From positions 434,001 through 498,000 of the forward strand of contig JARKIF010000014.1 in the NCBI GenBank assembly GCA_029378245.1: a stretch of 64,000 nt of DNA. The letters run 5' to 3'. This DNA is from Roridomyces roridus (taxonomy: Eukaryota; Basidiomycota; Agaricomycetes; Agaricales; Mycenaceae). Numbering within the stretch: the first letter of the stretch is position 1; each line of letters begins with the position of its first letter. Below are positions 45,909 to 57,409 of the stretch, piece by piece. Position numbers and translations under genes: made by a program. Below the pieces are notes generated by a model. It was not told the DNA's origin. It saw only the letters and a program-made list of their open reading frames with translations, and did no database searches.

Positions 45909-48900
45909 ATGCCAAAGGGTCGCAATACCTACGGCAAGCCCAAGGTCACGATCCCCAAGCGCAGCGCCAGCGCTTCAAAGTCCGCGTCGTCCTCGTCGTC
46001 TACCAGCCCCATCGAGCCAAAGACGCCAAAGACGCCCGCCGACGAGGGTATCGAGTTCTTCCAATCCAGCGTCGCTCCAGGCGAGACCCCCATTCAGGTC
46101 TATGAGCTCCGTCTTCGAGCCAGACGGCGCTCCTCACAAGGATCGCTCGGTTCGTCTCTTTCCTCTTCGAACGCGTCTCGCCCAGTCCTAATTCCATCTC
46201 GCCAGTACATTCGCTTGCCCCCTGCATATGTCCCATACATTCTGCGCGTCTCCATCGACGCCGGAAGCCCCTGCTGCCAAGAATGGAGTCTTCAAGACAA
46301 ACTTTCCCCTCGACGGAGGCAAATTCGGTCGTGACAAATTCACCAAGCGCAAGTATGCGTGCTTCTGTCTTTCCTTCGTACTCGCCCTCATTTCTCTGCG
46401 TCCCAGACTCCCCACCGACTTTTCAAAACCGCTCCAAGTAGACCTCCCCATATCCCACGCCGGCGCTTTCGTTTTCTGGATCGAATACGATGGTGATGCC
46501 CCCGGCGAGCGCGTCAAGGGCCGCGAAGGTTACTTCAACATTGACCCCATTCTCCGCACCAAGGCGCGCAGCCCTGTTCTCCGTGACGGCAAGCCGACCC
46601 CGACCACCAAGCTTGGTTCGGACTCGGTCAATCTACCCTTGGACGGCCTCTCCATCCTTACCGTCGTGTCAAAGTGGATGGGTCCCACCTCGAATGGCCA
46701 AGTTCTTCGCCGAAGCAAAGGACAGAGGCTATACGATGTTGCATTATACCCCGCTTCAAGAACGAGGCCACAGCGACAGCCCATACTCGATCAGAGACCA
46801 GATGAAATACGACCAGTCCATGTTCGACGCCGAGGGCCGCGGTGCCGACTTTGGCAAGGCTCACATGACTGCTCTTCTCCAAGCCGCCAAAGACGATTAC
46901 GGCCTACTCAGCTTGACCGATGTCGTCCTCAATCATACTGCAGACGACAGCTCTTGGTTGGTCCAACACCCCGAAGCAGGTTTGTGCCGTGTCCGATTAT
47001 TTGGACTTGTTTCTGATACCATCATACAGGATTCAGCCCCGCCAACTCCCCGCACCTCACCCCCGCCTTCGAACTCGACTCTGCCCTCATCCAGCTCTCT
47101 GGCGAATTGGCCGAGCGGAAACTTCCTACCTCGATCACCAATGACCAAGACCTCGACAGTCTCGCATCGGCAGTCGAGGGTTTGGTGAAGGACCTGAATC
47201 TCTGGCAATACTACGTTCTCGACGTCGATCGCTGAAAAAGACTCTGTCAAGGCCGCGTTGGCATCCAACAAGTTCGTGACGTGGGACGGTACTACCAGTG
47301 GCGCACAAGACTGTTGTAGAGATCGCCGCTATCTTGCGCGATTCGGGGCAAGATTCAGGGACTCGGTAAACTTGCCTCTCGGTTCGGCGTACACGTTGAG
47401 CCTGGTGTCGCCGCTGGCCTGGTCAAGGCCGCCTTTGTCGATGTGTCGGAGATGGATTCTTTGGCCGATGCATGGGTAAGGGTGGTCAACGAACTCAACC
47501 TACCGCTCTATCAGGAGTGGGAAGGCGACTGTCGCGGCCGCGGTTGACAACGTCAAGAACCGCCTCAAATACACCCGTTTGGATGCGCACGGCCCTAAGC
47601 TCGGACTCATATCCAAGTCGTACGTGCTACACTCTGGTGCCAAGTTTCCCACGAGAATGACGTTTGTCGCAGATCGCCACTCGTCGAACCTACTTTACGC
47701 GCCTTGCTCCGACGTCGAGCGCCGACCCCTTGGTGTATTCTCTGGCAAACAACGGCTGGATTTGGGCTGCGGATCCCCTCAAGAACTTTGCAGAGCTCCC
47801 ATCCAAATGTTATCTGCGGCGCGAGGTGATCGTTTGGGGCGATTGTGTCAAATTGCGGTACGGTTCTGGCCCGGAAGATAATCCTTGGCTATGGTCGCAC
47901 ATGCAATCCTACGTCGAGTCTCTCGCCGCGTCCTTTGACGGCTTCCGCATCGACAATTGCCATTCGACGCCGCTCCACGTAGGGGTCGCGATGCTTGACG
48001 CCGCTCGTGTCGTGCAACCCGGATTTGTATGTCTGTGCGGAGCTTTTCACGGGGCAACGAGGAGATGGACCTTGTCTTCGTCAAGCGATTGGGAGTCAAC
48101 AGCTTGGTCAGGGAGAGCGGGAATGGTTACGATCCCAAGGAACTGTCGCGGTTGATCTACCGCCACGGAGTAGGAAAACCTATTGGTGTGTCAGCTTCGT
48201 TTGTTTGCCATCGTCGGGAAGCTGATTATTCCTTGTAGGATCCATGGATTCGGCGTGTTTGACCAGCATGGAGGAGCTCGCGCCGCCAACTGGCAAGGGA
48301 CCCGTGCGTCCTTGCGTCGTTACCCTTCTCAACGGGTCTACTCCCCATGCCCTCTTGTATGATCTTACACACGACAACGAAACGCTGCTGGACAAACGCT
48401 CCGCGGAAGATGCCTTGTCTACGGCGGCGCTGGTCACGTTCAGCTACTCGGCCATCGGGTCTGTCAAAGGCTTTGACGATCTGTATCCCAAGTTGCTGGA
48501 TCTCGTCGGAGAGAAGAGGAAGTACGAGCTTACAGGGCTGGAAGATGGCAGCGGCATTGCCAGCATCAAGCATGTTTTCAACGGTTTGCATACGGAGATG
48601 GTCCTCGATGGATACCAAGAGGGGCATGTACATCAAGAGAACGATGTAAGTCGGTCGTTTCCTCTCCCTCTGCACGCTCTGAGTCGATACAGTACATCGT
48701 CTTGCACCGTGTTCACCCAGGGACACAAAAGGGCTATCTGCTTGTCGCACACACTGCGTTCTCCAAGGGCTCCAAAGACCGGGGATACAGTGCGTTCTTG
48801 CTTCTTCGAATTGATATGCAATTTATATGTTCGTTCTAGTCAACCCTATCAAACTTCGTCGTACCCGGGCCAAGTTCATTCTTGGTGCCAGTCTCGAGTT

Positions 48901-51237
48901 TGCATCATACGAAGTTCCCAAGGAGGCCGAGACCCTTCGTGGGATGCCCGCCAAACTAGTCGAAATGGCGCCCGTCGTCGTTCCTCAAGGTCTTGACGGC
49001 GAAGGCCCCTACTCGGAAATCCTGGTTCCCGATCAATTCCCGCCTGGAAGCATCATGCTTTTCGAGACGCACATGCAGGAGTATGACGCGACTTTGGACG
49101 CCTTCTGCACCTCGGGGGCAAAGGAAGCACTTGCAGATCTGGACCTCGTCGACCTCAATGTGGTATTGCACCGCGCTGACGGCGAGGAACGCGATGCGAG
49201 CGGCGGAGAGTATGGGGTTTATGATGTTCCTGGGTTGGGCAAGATGGTTTATTGTGGGCTGCAAGGGTGGATGCACCCACTTCAGCATATCATGCGCTAC
49301 AACGACTTGGGCCATCCGCTTTGCGCGCATTTACGTGAAGGGAGCTGGGCGCTCGATTATGTGCACAAGCGCTTGTCCAAGTAAGACTCTTTGTTTCATT
49401 CAGACTTTTTTCGCTGATCTTTTGCAGGCAAGCGGAAGTAATGCCTCGTCTCACCAAGCCAGCAGAATGGTTCAAGGAACGTTTTGAACGCGTCAAAGCG
49501 AGCGTTCCCCCTCATCTCCGGCCCAAGTATTTCGCTCTTGTCATCTCGGAGGCGTACAAGGCTGCAAGGAGCGCTGTGGTGGAGCAGTCGTCCGAGTTTA
49601 TCTCGTCCGGACACTCGTTCACTCAGGATCTTGCTCTATGCTTCGGTCCAGATGCATGGATTGGTCCAATCGGCTTCCCTTGATCCCGCTTTGCGACACC
49701 CTCTTTGGCTGCTGGGCTGCCGCACTTTGCGGCTGGATGGGCTCGCTGCTGGGGCCGAGACGTGTTCATCTCCCTCCGCGGTCTCTTTTTGACGACGGGC
49801 AACTTTGACGGCGCGAAGAAGCATATCCTCGCATTTGCATCGACTTTGAAGCACGGTTTGATTCCCAATCTTCTGGACTCTGTCCGCAATCCCAGGTGTG
49901 TGTCTCCGCACATGTCTCGCTGCGTTGGCTAAGGCACAATGCAGATATAATTCACGTGATTCTCCGTGGTGGATGCTGCAGAACATTCAAGACTACGTCT
50001 CGATGGCCCCCGATGGGCTCGCCATTCTCTCCGAACCTGTCAAACGGCGATTCCCCAAGGACGACACGTGGGTTCCTTGGAACGACTCGCGCGCGTATGC
50101 GTATTCTACTTCTGTGGCCGAGATCATCCAGGAGATCCTCCAGCGGCATGCCGATGGAATCCACTTCCGCGAATACAATGCAGGCCCCGACCTCGACATG
50201 CAGATGAAGGATAATGGGTTCAACATTGATATACATGTCGACTGGAAGACGGGTCTTATCTTCGGTGGCAACCAGGATAACTGCGGAACGTGGATGGACA
50301 AGATGGGCGAGTCGGAAAGAGCGGGAACGAAGGGCGTTCCGGGAACACCAAGAGACGGTGCTCCGGTCGAGATCACTGGGTTGCTCAAGAGCACGCTCCG
50401 GTGGCTTGACCAATTGTCGACTAGCGGCAAATTCCCCTTCAACGGGCGTCAAGGCGACGAGTATGTTCCTTTGCTTTCTTTCGATATGACAACTCACTCT
50501 TCGCCCTAGTCGAAGGCAAGGAGCGCTTGGTGACGTACAAGGAATGGTCTGGCCTCATCCAAGCTTCGTTTGAAAAATGCTACTATGTGCCTCTCGGTAC
50601 GTGCCATCATTGTTGACTGGTCCCTGCTTACCAGTTTTCAGATGCCGCGGAAGACGGCAAGTATAATGTCGATTCGAAGCTTGCGAGTCGTCGGGCTATC
50701 TACAAGGACGTGTACGGATCTGGACCGGGACGGGAGTGGTCAGACTATCAGCTCCGCCCCAACTTCCCGATCGCCATGACGGTCGCTCCCGAGTTGTTCG
50801 ATGTGCAGCACGGGCTGGGAGCGCTGAAAGTGGCTGACAAGGCCCTTCGCGCCCCTCTCGGGATGAAGACTCTGGATGCTGCCGACCTCCAGTACCGGCC
50901 CAACTACGACAATTCGAACGACTCGACCGACGCGTCCATTGCCAAGGGCCTGAACTACCACAATGGTCCTGAATGGGGCTGGCCTCTGGGCTACTTTTTG
51001 CGGCGCTACCTCGATTTCGATACTCGTGGCGGCGCAGGGAGCAAATTGGACACGCTGCATCACCTGCACCAGATTCTGCTCACTCCTCGGCGGCACATGC
51101 AGCAGGACCCCTGGGCGGGCATCCCGGAATTGACGAACGAGAATGGAGCGTATTGTGGGGACTCGTGCCGTACTCAGGCATGGAGTGCAAGCACGCTGCT
51201 AGATTTCATGCAGGAAGTGCACACTCTATCGAATTAG
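45909..51237 (+). CDS. GDB1: Glycogen debranching enzyme (Gdb1), many frameshifts in 5' half
   Basis: Bifunctional cytosolic enzyme with 4-alpha-glucanotransferase and amylo-1,6-glucosidase activities. Landmarks: [105 protein letters not shown] (transferase site), [30 protein letters not shown] and [15 protein letters not shown] (glucosidase domain), ending [13 protein letters not shown]. Length after correction is about 1,600 residues, close to the yeast enzyme. Apparent 1-nt breaks lie at about 46115, 46260, 46690-46705, 47229, 47340 and 47515-47525, and others are likely near 47650-47690, 49640-49690 and 50455-50510. A pseudogene cannot be excluded, but all catalytic segments survive, so a poor local assembly is likelier. 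Confidence 0.85.
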
Positions 51238-51334
51238 AAATGGACATGGACTAGAACGCATTTGTACATCAGTGTAGACCGCAATTGTATCTCCGTGTTT
51301 GGCATCACCCAGCTCTCTACACCTCGATGTGCTG

Positions 51335-54332
51335 ATGTCGTTCTTTGGCTGCCAGACAATAATTTGGAGGACGAGCGGCAGAGGATCAGAAACTGGCGGT
51401 GCCCACGAAAACGAGGATGTCGCTGTGTACACCTGGGGCGAAGAAAGCTACGACGGCCTTGGAGATGCGCTCCTGGAGGGTGGTGACGACCTTAACGACG
51501 AAACTTTTGGCGGTGGCGGCAGCGTCGGTGAGCAGCCAGCTGTCTCGTTCGCTTTTTCTGCAGCTTTGATCAGGCAAGGACTTCGATTTTGCGGGACAAA
51601 CCAATCTGCTCGAACCGGAGATTGCACAGGGGAAAGCGTCAGCCCTTGAGGGTGCTCGGCCGCAATCAGTCGTCGAGCAGCGTGCGTAACACTGTTTCTG
51701 CGGGCCCTGCTTGGGATTTTGAATTATCGTCGTCGTTACAGATCCTCGTGTGCAACATTCTCTAGAGTCAATCTGGAATGACAAGTCCCCGTTCTCTGTT
51801 CTTCCTCGAGAAAATGGCGCCGCTAGTCGGCGAGAACCCCCCATGTCCCAGTTTTCCCCCTTTCCAGAATCGCCCGTGCTTCACCAGCCTAATGCCTCGC
51901 AGGGCGGACCGCGAACGCTGCAGGAAATAGAGGTCGAAATGCGCGCGGCTGCTCAGCGCCAACAAAATGCTCTCCGTTTGCAGCAGGAGGAAGACCAACT
52001 CCTTCAAGAGCAGGCTTATCAACGACGCCTCGCCTTTCAACAGGAGCGTGAACGGGAACAGAACGTGAACTGCAGCTACAGGCGCTCCAGCGCTTGCAAA
52101 TGATGCAGCTCAGGGAGCATTCGCAACACCAGCGGACCCCTCCTCCCCGGATGCTCCCGGTTTCCCAGTCCCCCCGATTCGTTGATCAGCGGCAAATGAT
52201 GCTCTTGCAGCAACAGGAGGAGCATCAGCACCAGCTGCGACTCCAACAAGAACACCTGCAAGAGCAGCTTCGTATGGAAGAACTGGAGCGGCAACTACGC
52301 GCTCAGCAGATCTCTCAACTTAACCAGGGACCTACTCACTTTAGCCATCGCCGGCAGCCTTCTGGCCCGACTATTGCCGAACTGCAAGCCCTCCAGCAGC
52401 AGCAGCATCTGCGCCAGCGCTCCCAGTCGCCCGCTTACCGCGACTTTAACGTCGCACCGCAAAATTCCGCCCAATTGCAGCAACGTTTGCTAGCAGAACT
52501 GGCGCAAGTCGAATACATGCGCGACTTTCAAGGTGCCACTCAGGCCGAGCAGGAAGCTCTGAGAGCTGAAGCAATGCGTAAAATTGTGGAAGCGGAAAGG
52601 ATGGAAGACAAGCGGCGTAGAAAAGCAGCCAAGATTGCACATATGGTCGGTTGCAAATATTCTCGTTTTCATTGTTACTCATTCTGCTCAAGTCGCGATA
52701 TAATGACCTCATGACGCAGTCGGACAAGGACTTTATAACGCGTATTCAGGTCTCACAACTCGTTACCCCCGACCCATACGCCGACGACTTTTACGCCCAA
52801 GTTTATGGTGCCATCCTACGTTCCCGAATGGGTTTACAAACCCAGGACGAACGGGTAATCAAGTTTGGGACTGGCGGCGGCGTTGGTCTTGGTAACCCAC
52901 AGAAGGCGCCGACCCGAAGGCCCTAATGCCATGCAACGAATGGAGCAACAAGTCGAGCGAATTGTCAGTAATGCCCGGCGGCGAGAGGAGGAGAAGGGGC
53001 TTCACTGTGAGTTTATCTTGGCGGAGTGAACGCGGCTTACCTATGTATCAGCTCTGCACAGTCTCCAAGGGGCCCTTGGGAAGACTTCAGGACGAAGTTA
53101 CAAGGCCGCCCCACGGCAGCTGCTTCAAGTTGATGATCCGTCAACAAACGAAGGGGCGGCAAAGGAAGCCGCGAAACTGAGTCACGAGACCTTGGGTTTC
53201 GCACAGACCAGCAACGTGGTCCGAAAGGATCCACTGACGCGGCGAGAAGTCTTGACGATCCTCGAGGGTCTATACGATGTCGTTCTCAAGGTGGAACAAT
53301 TGAGACGAGACCAGCCCAACTCGGAGGACGACGAAGCTACTCGAGAATGGTGAGGCAACATCACATGACATTCCTCTTCTCCTCACGTTCAGCAGGCAAA
53401 CAGAGTTTGATGACATGGTTGAGCAGCTCTGGGACGGGCTGAGAGTCCTGGTACCTCTGGAAACGAGGTAAGAGAATAATCGCGTGCTTGAACAATTCCC
53501 AAACTGTTTCCAGTAATCCTCATCCTTTCGTCTCGTTGATGGCTCCCAGCAAAGGCAAGAAACTGTTGCCGCGTCTGACGAGGCATATTGGTTCTTCGCG
53601 AATGTTGACCTTGATCACGCTGCTTGTGGCGTGTTTCACTCAACTGGACGTGGTGAGGCAAGCACCAGTACTGGATGGGCCTGATGATACTGCGGAATAT
53701 GCCGAGGTCGACCGCCAGACGCAGGCCTTCCTTGGCAGCGTGTTGCAGAGCATCCTACCAGTCGTCGCCGGTCTGGAGTTGCACGTCGTGACAGCCCTTT
53801 TCGGGCTCCTGATTGACCGCAGCCCCGACGTCGCAGACGTTGCAAGGACCAGGCCCGGGCTGGCCCTCCTCACGTTGTTCCTCAGCCGAGTTGAGGTGGT
53901 CAAGCAGGCGTGGGCGAGCGGCGCAGAAGCTGCCCCAACGGCCGAAGCAGCTCTCGAACAATGGTAAGGTCCCTTCCTATTACTTGTATGATAACTGAGG
54001 TTCCCCTCAGGCAAGCTGTATTCAATCACTTTTTCCTCCTTCTCACCCCGCATCTGCTCTCGTTGTTTCCCTCGAGTCGCATCAATGGTGCCTCTCTGGC
54101 CATCGACATGCTCGACCAGCCAGTGTGGCAGTTCTTGGCTGCATTGGCGTTGCAGGCTGTCCCCGAACAGCATCAGGTGCTGGTTACCTCTCTGCGGGAA
54201 AAGGTGCTGGAGAATGTGTTGAGCGCGAACAAGGGCTGGGTTGCGGATGAGGAGGAGCGGAGAACGAAGCTTGCTAACGTCGACCTCTTTCTCCATGCTC
54301 TGGGCCTAGATTCAAGCCTGATAACGGTGTAG
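51335..54332 (+). CDS. PAT1: Pat1 mRNA decapping activator (apparent frameshifts)
   Basis: P-body protein that links deadenylated mRNA, the Lsm1-7 ring and decapping. Start MSFFG, then a region read as DNNLEDERQR in one frame and NEDVAVYTWGEESYDGLGDA in the next, both conserved in the family. A Pro/Gln-rich middle follows (LQQQEEHQHQLRLQQEHLQE), then MTQSDKDFITRIQVSQLVTP and DPYADDFYAQVYGAI, and the helical PatC domain from FVSLMAPSKGKKLLPRLTRH to LFLHALGLDSSLITV. Breaks lie at about 51350 and 51400 (compensating), 52056 and 52921-52926. Eight or more short introns and roughly 850 residues. The stop is TAG at 54330-54332. Confidence 0.88.
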
Positions 54333-54479
54333 CCTCTGTAGTAGCGTTGCGTGAATCTGAAAGACAATCTAATTCGGTGTGAATTATATTTACCTGCCCA
54401 TCAAACACCATACGTGTCTCCGCTCAACTACTCTTATTGGCCTCTAACTCTGTCCTTGCTGGCGACAACGCCTGGACTA

Positions 54480-55928
54480 ATGCTCTCGTTACACACCTTT
54501 CTGCTATTTTTCCTGAGTCTCTCAGGTCTTCTGCACGCCAAATCCAGCAGCGGCGATTCGGTTCTCGTGGTACTAGAGCCAGCGCGCCAGGCCGACTTTT
54601 CGATATTCTTTGACGGGCTGAAAGGTGTGGACTCTTGTCGTACGCGCGGTCCTGGCTAACTCGTTTCCAGAGCAGGGCTATGAACTGACGTTCCGTGGGC
54701 CAAAGGACGAGAAACCGATCGTCGCAGAGCACGATGTGCCCGCATTCTCCCACATTATTATCCTTGCCTCTGAATCCAAAAGTGAGCTCTAAATGCAATA
54801 CAACGCGTGTATTCATGGCCGTTTCGTAGACTTTGCCAAGGATATTACACCACAGTCCCTGGTCGAGCTCATGTCTGGCGGGACGAATCTTCTCATGGCG
54901 CTTTCGGAGAAGCAAACGCCACTATCTTCACTGGCCTCCGAGTTCTCTCTCATTCTTCCTCCGCCTGGCACTCCCCTGGTCTCCTTCTTCCCCGAACGCA
55001 AGGACCCGCTTTCTATGATCCCGATCGACGCGCCTGTCGATTCGCTCATTCTGTCGCCCAAGATGAACCCTGTTTGGTTCTCTGGCGTTCCTCACGCGCT
55101 CGGGAGCAACCCTCTTCTCGTGCCCATCCTGCATGCCCCGTCGGACAGTTTCGCTGCGGACACGGACAGCAACGCCGATGCGCTCGTCGACGCGGCCGAG
55201 AAGGGCGGTGAAGGTCTCTGGGCCGGCAGCCAACTGAGTGTCGCAACTGGCTTCCAAGCACTTGGGGGCGCGCGGGCGACGTGGCTCGGTGGAGTGGACA
55301 TGTTGAGCGACAAGTTTGCCAAGAAGTCCAAGGCTGGTAACAAGCAGTTTGCACGGGATGTTGCTGCGTGGACTTTCCAAGAGTCACGCGTACTGCGTAT
55401 CGACAGCACTACGCACCACCTTGTCAACGGCACGACACCGCTCGAACAATATACCATCAACGACCAGATTGTGAGTGGTTTGGGGATTATAATCTACGGT
55501 TTACTCATTTTCTTTAGGTTTACACGGCGCAAATCTCGCACTACAATGCAAAGACGTCAAAGTGGGAGCCATACTCTGGTATAACTGACATGCAGCTCGA
55601 GTTCACCATGCTGGACCCCCACGTCCGCACTGCTCTCCTTCCTGTCGCCGGCTCGCCTGGAACGTACTCGGTCACTTTCCGTGCCCCAGACCGCCATGGC
55701 GTGTTCAAATTCGTTATCAACCACAAGCGAAAAGGGTGGACACACCTCTTCAGCTCGACAACCGTCCCCGTCGTTCCCCCTCGGCATGACGGCTACCCGC
55801 GTTTCCTGAGCGCGGCATGGCCTTATTATGCCGGTGCCATTAGCACCAGTGTCGGCTTTTTCGTGTTTTCTGCTGCGTGGTTGGCGGGCGAATCGCGTGA
55901 AAGCAAAAAGGCGAAAAAGACGCAATAG
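54480..55928 (+). CDS. WBP1: Oligosaccharyltransferase subunit Wbp1/OST48
   Basis: Subunit of the ER oligosaccharyltransferase that N-glycosylates proteins. A clear signal peptide starts MLSLHTFLLFFLSLSGLLHA (first 20 residues), then SSSGDSVLVVLEPARQADFS. The luminal part reads ELTFRGPKDEKPIVAEHDVP, FSHIIILASESK, TPQSLVELMSGGTNLLMALS and VWFSGVPHALGSNPLL. The end has APDRHGVFKFVINHKRKGWT, one transmembrane helix (YYAGAISTSVGFFVFSAAWL) and a basic cytosolic tail (SKKAKKTQ). Three or four short introns. About 410 residues, slightly shorter than the animal protein. Confidence 0.9.
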
Positions 55929-56099
55929 TGTAGACGCCACCTGTAACATCGCTCGCAAGATTTAACGGTCATTCATCGGATTCATGAGTCGGGGCATTAA
56001 GATCCATTCTAGTACGAAAACGGGACAGGAACGAATAAGTAAACTGTCCATGCCCGGCGAGAAAAATCTATGTAGACACGTTCGTGATGGTCATATGGT

Positions 56100-57244
56100 T
56101 TACTTGCCACCGGTGGTGCCGAGGCCCATGGCGCTCTTGAACGAGTCGTAGATCCACCATTGGAAGCCAGTGAGGGTACCTGGAGCGACATGAGGGGTTT
56201 GGATGAAAAAGGGTATCACGAGCACGTACCGATCATGACAACACGGGTACCAAGACCTTTGGTAGCAAGGGTGGCGATTCCGACCTCGCTGGCAATGGTG
56301 CCAGCAGATTTGCCCTTGTTCTCGGCCTTTCCGAGGAGAGAGACGAGAGAGTCGGCGGGGTGAGAGACGATGGCGCAGACAACACCGGCGAGGTAACCAG
56401 AAGCAAAGGTGATACCAAGCTGGGTCGTCTGTGCGTATGTCTCCTTGGGCTGCGTGAAGACGTTGGTGTAGAACATCTGCACGATCTTCTCAAAGCAGAA
56501 GAATTTGGCCATGGTGTACGGGATCTGAAAGGAATGTGAGTGCAAGTTTCGATAAACGGAAGGACATGAAGGCCGACCTGACGGGACCAGAGGGGACCGA
56601 GGGAGCCAAAGGGGAAGCGGGTCTCGGGCGACGCGCGCATGGCGGCGAGGGCAGAGCCGAAGCCAGTGGGGAAAGTACCAGTGGCGCTCGTCTGGATCTT
56701 GACCTTTGTCATCTCGAGCGGGCAGAGGGCAATGTCAGCGAAGACCTCCGCGGATGCGGAACCGGCGACCCAGATGAGAGGCTTGTATTTTTCGGTCATC
56801 TCCTCGCCGGCGAGGTTCATGTAGGTGTCCTTGAATATTTCGTAGAGCCCGTACTTGAACATTCCCTGCAGAGAGTAGCCGACCAACGTAGGGCCGAAAC
56901 CCTTCCAGATTCCGGTCTGACCCTCCTCCTTGAGCAAAGTGCTGATGGAGGGGAAGAGACCCTTGTACTTGGCGGGGTTGACCTTTTTTGGAGTAAAAAA
57001 AATGAGAAAAACAGGCAGAAAAAGACAATGGGACGCGTTAGGCACCTGCATGTTGCATTTTGCGACGTCGAGAGGAGTGATACCAGCATGAGTGACACCG
57101 CAGGCGAGGGCACCACCGAGCATGCACTTGGCATAGTAGTTAACGTCGTGGGGAACAGGCCCGAGATACCTGGCAACGGAGGTGAGATGACTACGCGGCG
57201 AGGAGAGTAGAGAGGTACCTGGCGTCCCATTTTGCGGAAGACAT
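56100..57244 (-). CDS. MIR1: Mitochondrial phosphate carrier (Mir1)
   Basis: Inner-membrane carrier importing phosphate with protons. Start MSSAKWDAR, spliced (intron about 57173-57217) to YLGPVPHDVNYYAKCMLGGA. Three mitochondrial-carrier repeats carry their signatures: GITPLDVAKCNMQ, ALCPLEMTKVKIQTS and VSHPADSLVSLLGKAE, each with P-x-D/E-x-x-K/S. Also SLQGMFKYGLYEIFKDTY and TKGLGTRVVMIG, as in phosphate carriers. It ends SAMGLGTTGGK. Four short introns and roughly 310 residues. It is divergent from FZO1 with 165 bp between the ATGs. Confidence 0.93.
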
Positions 57245-57409
57245 GGCCGTCTAGATGTGGTCTAGAGAAGAGATGGAGATGTTTTGCTGGCCCCCGTACT
57301 TTCCCGGCGTTGTTTGTCAAGTTCTTTTGATCCGGGATTATTTGTCATGGCTTTTTGATGCCGGCTGCCCGTGGTTACTACCATTTTCAATCCTTCTCTC
57401 CACACCATC

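Noticed and set aside
3844..52926. Programmed +1/-1 ribosomal frameshifting as the cause of the many frame breaks
   Set aside because: There is no shared slippery sequence or downstream structure, both directions occur, and the breaks sit at unrelated points in unrelated genes.
57355..57409. Earlier start for FZO1 in the long open frame
   Set aside because: The extension reads through an intron and lacks similarity; the spliced start at 57410 gives YNQHKTRLVDAI.
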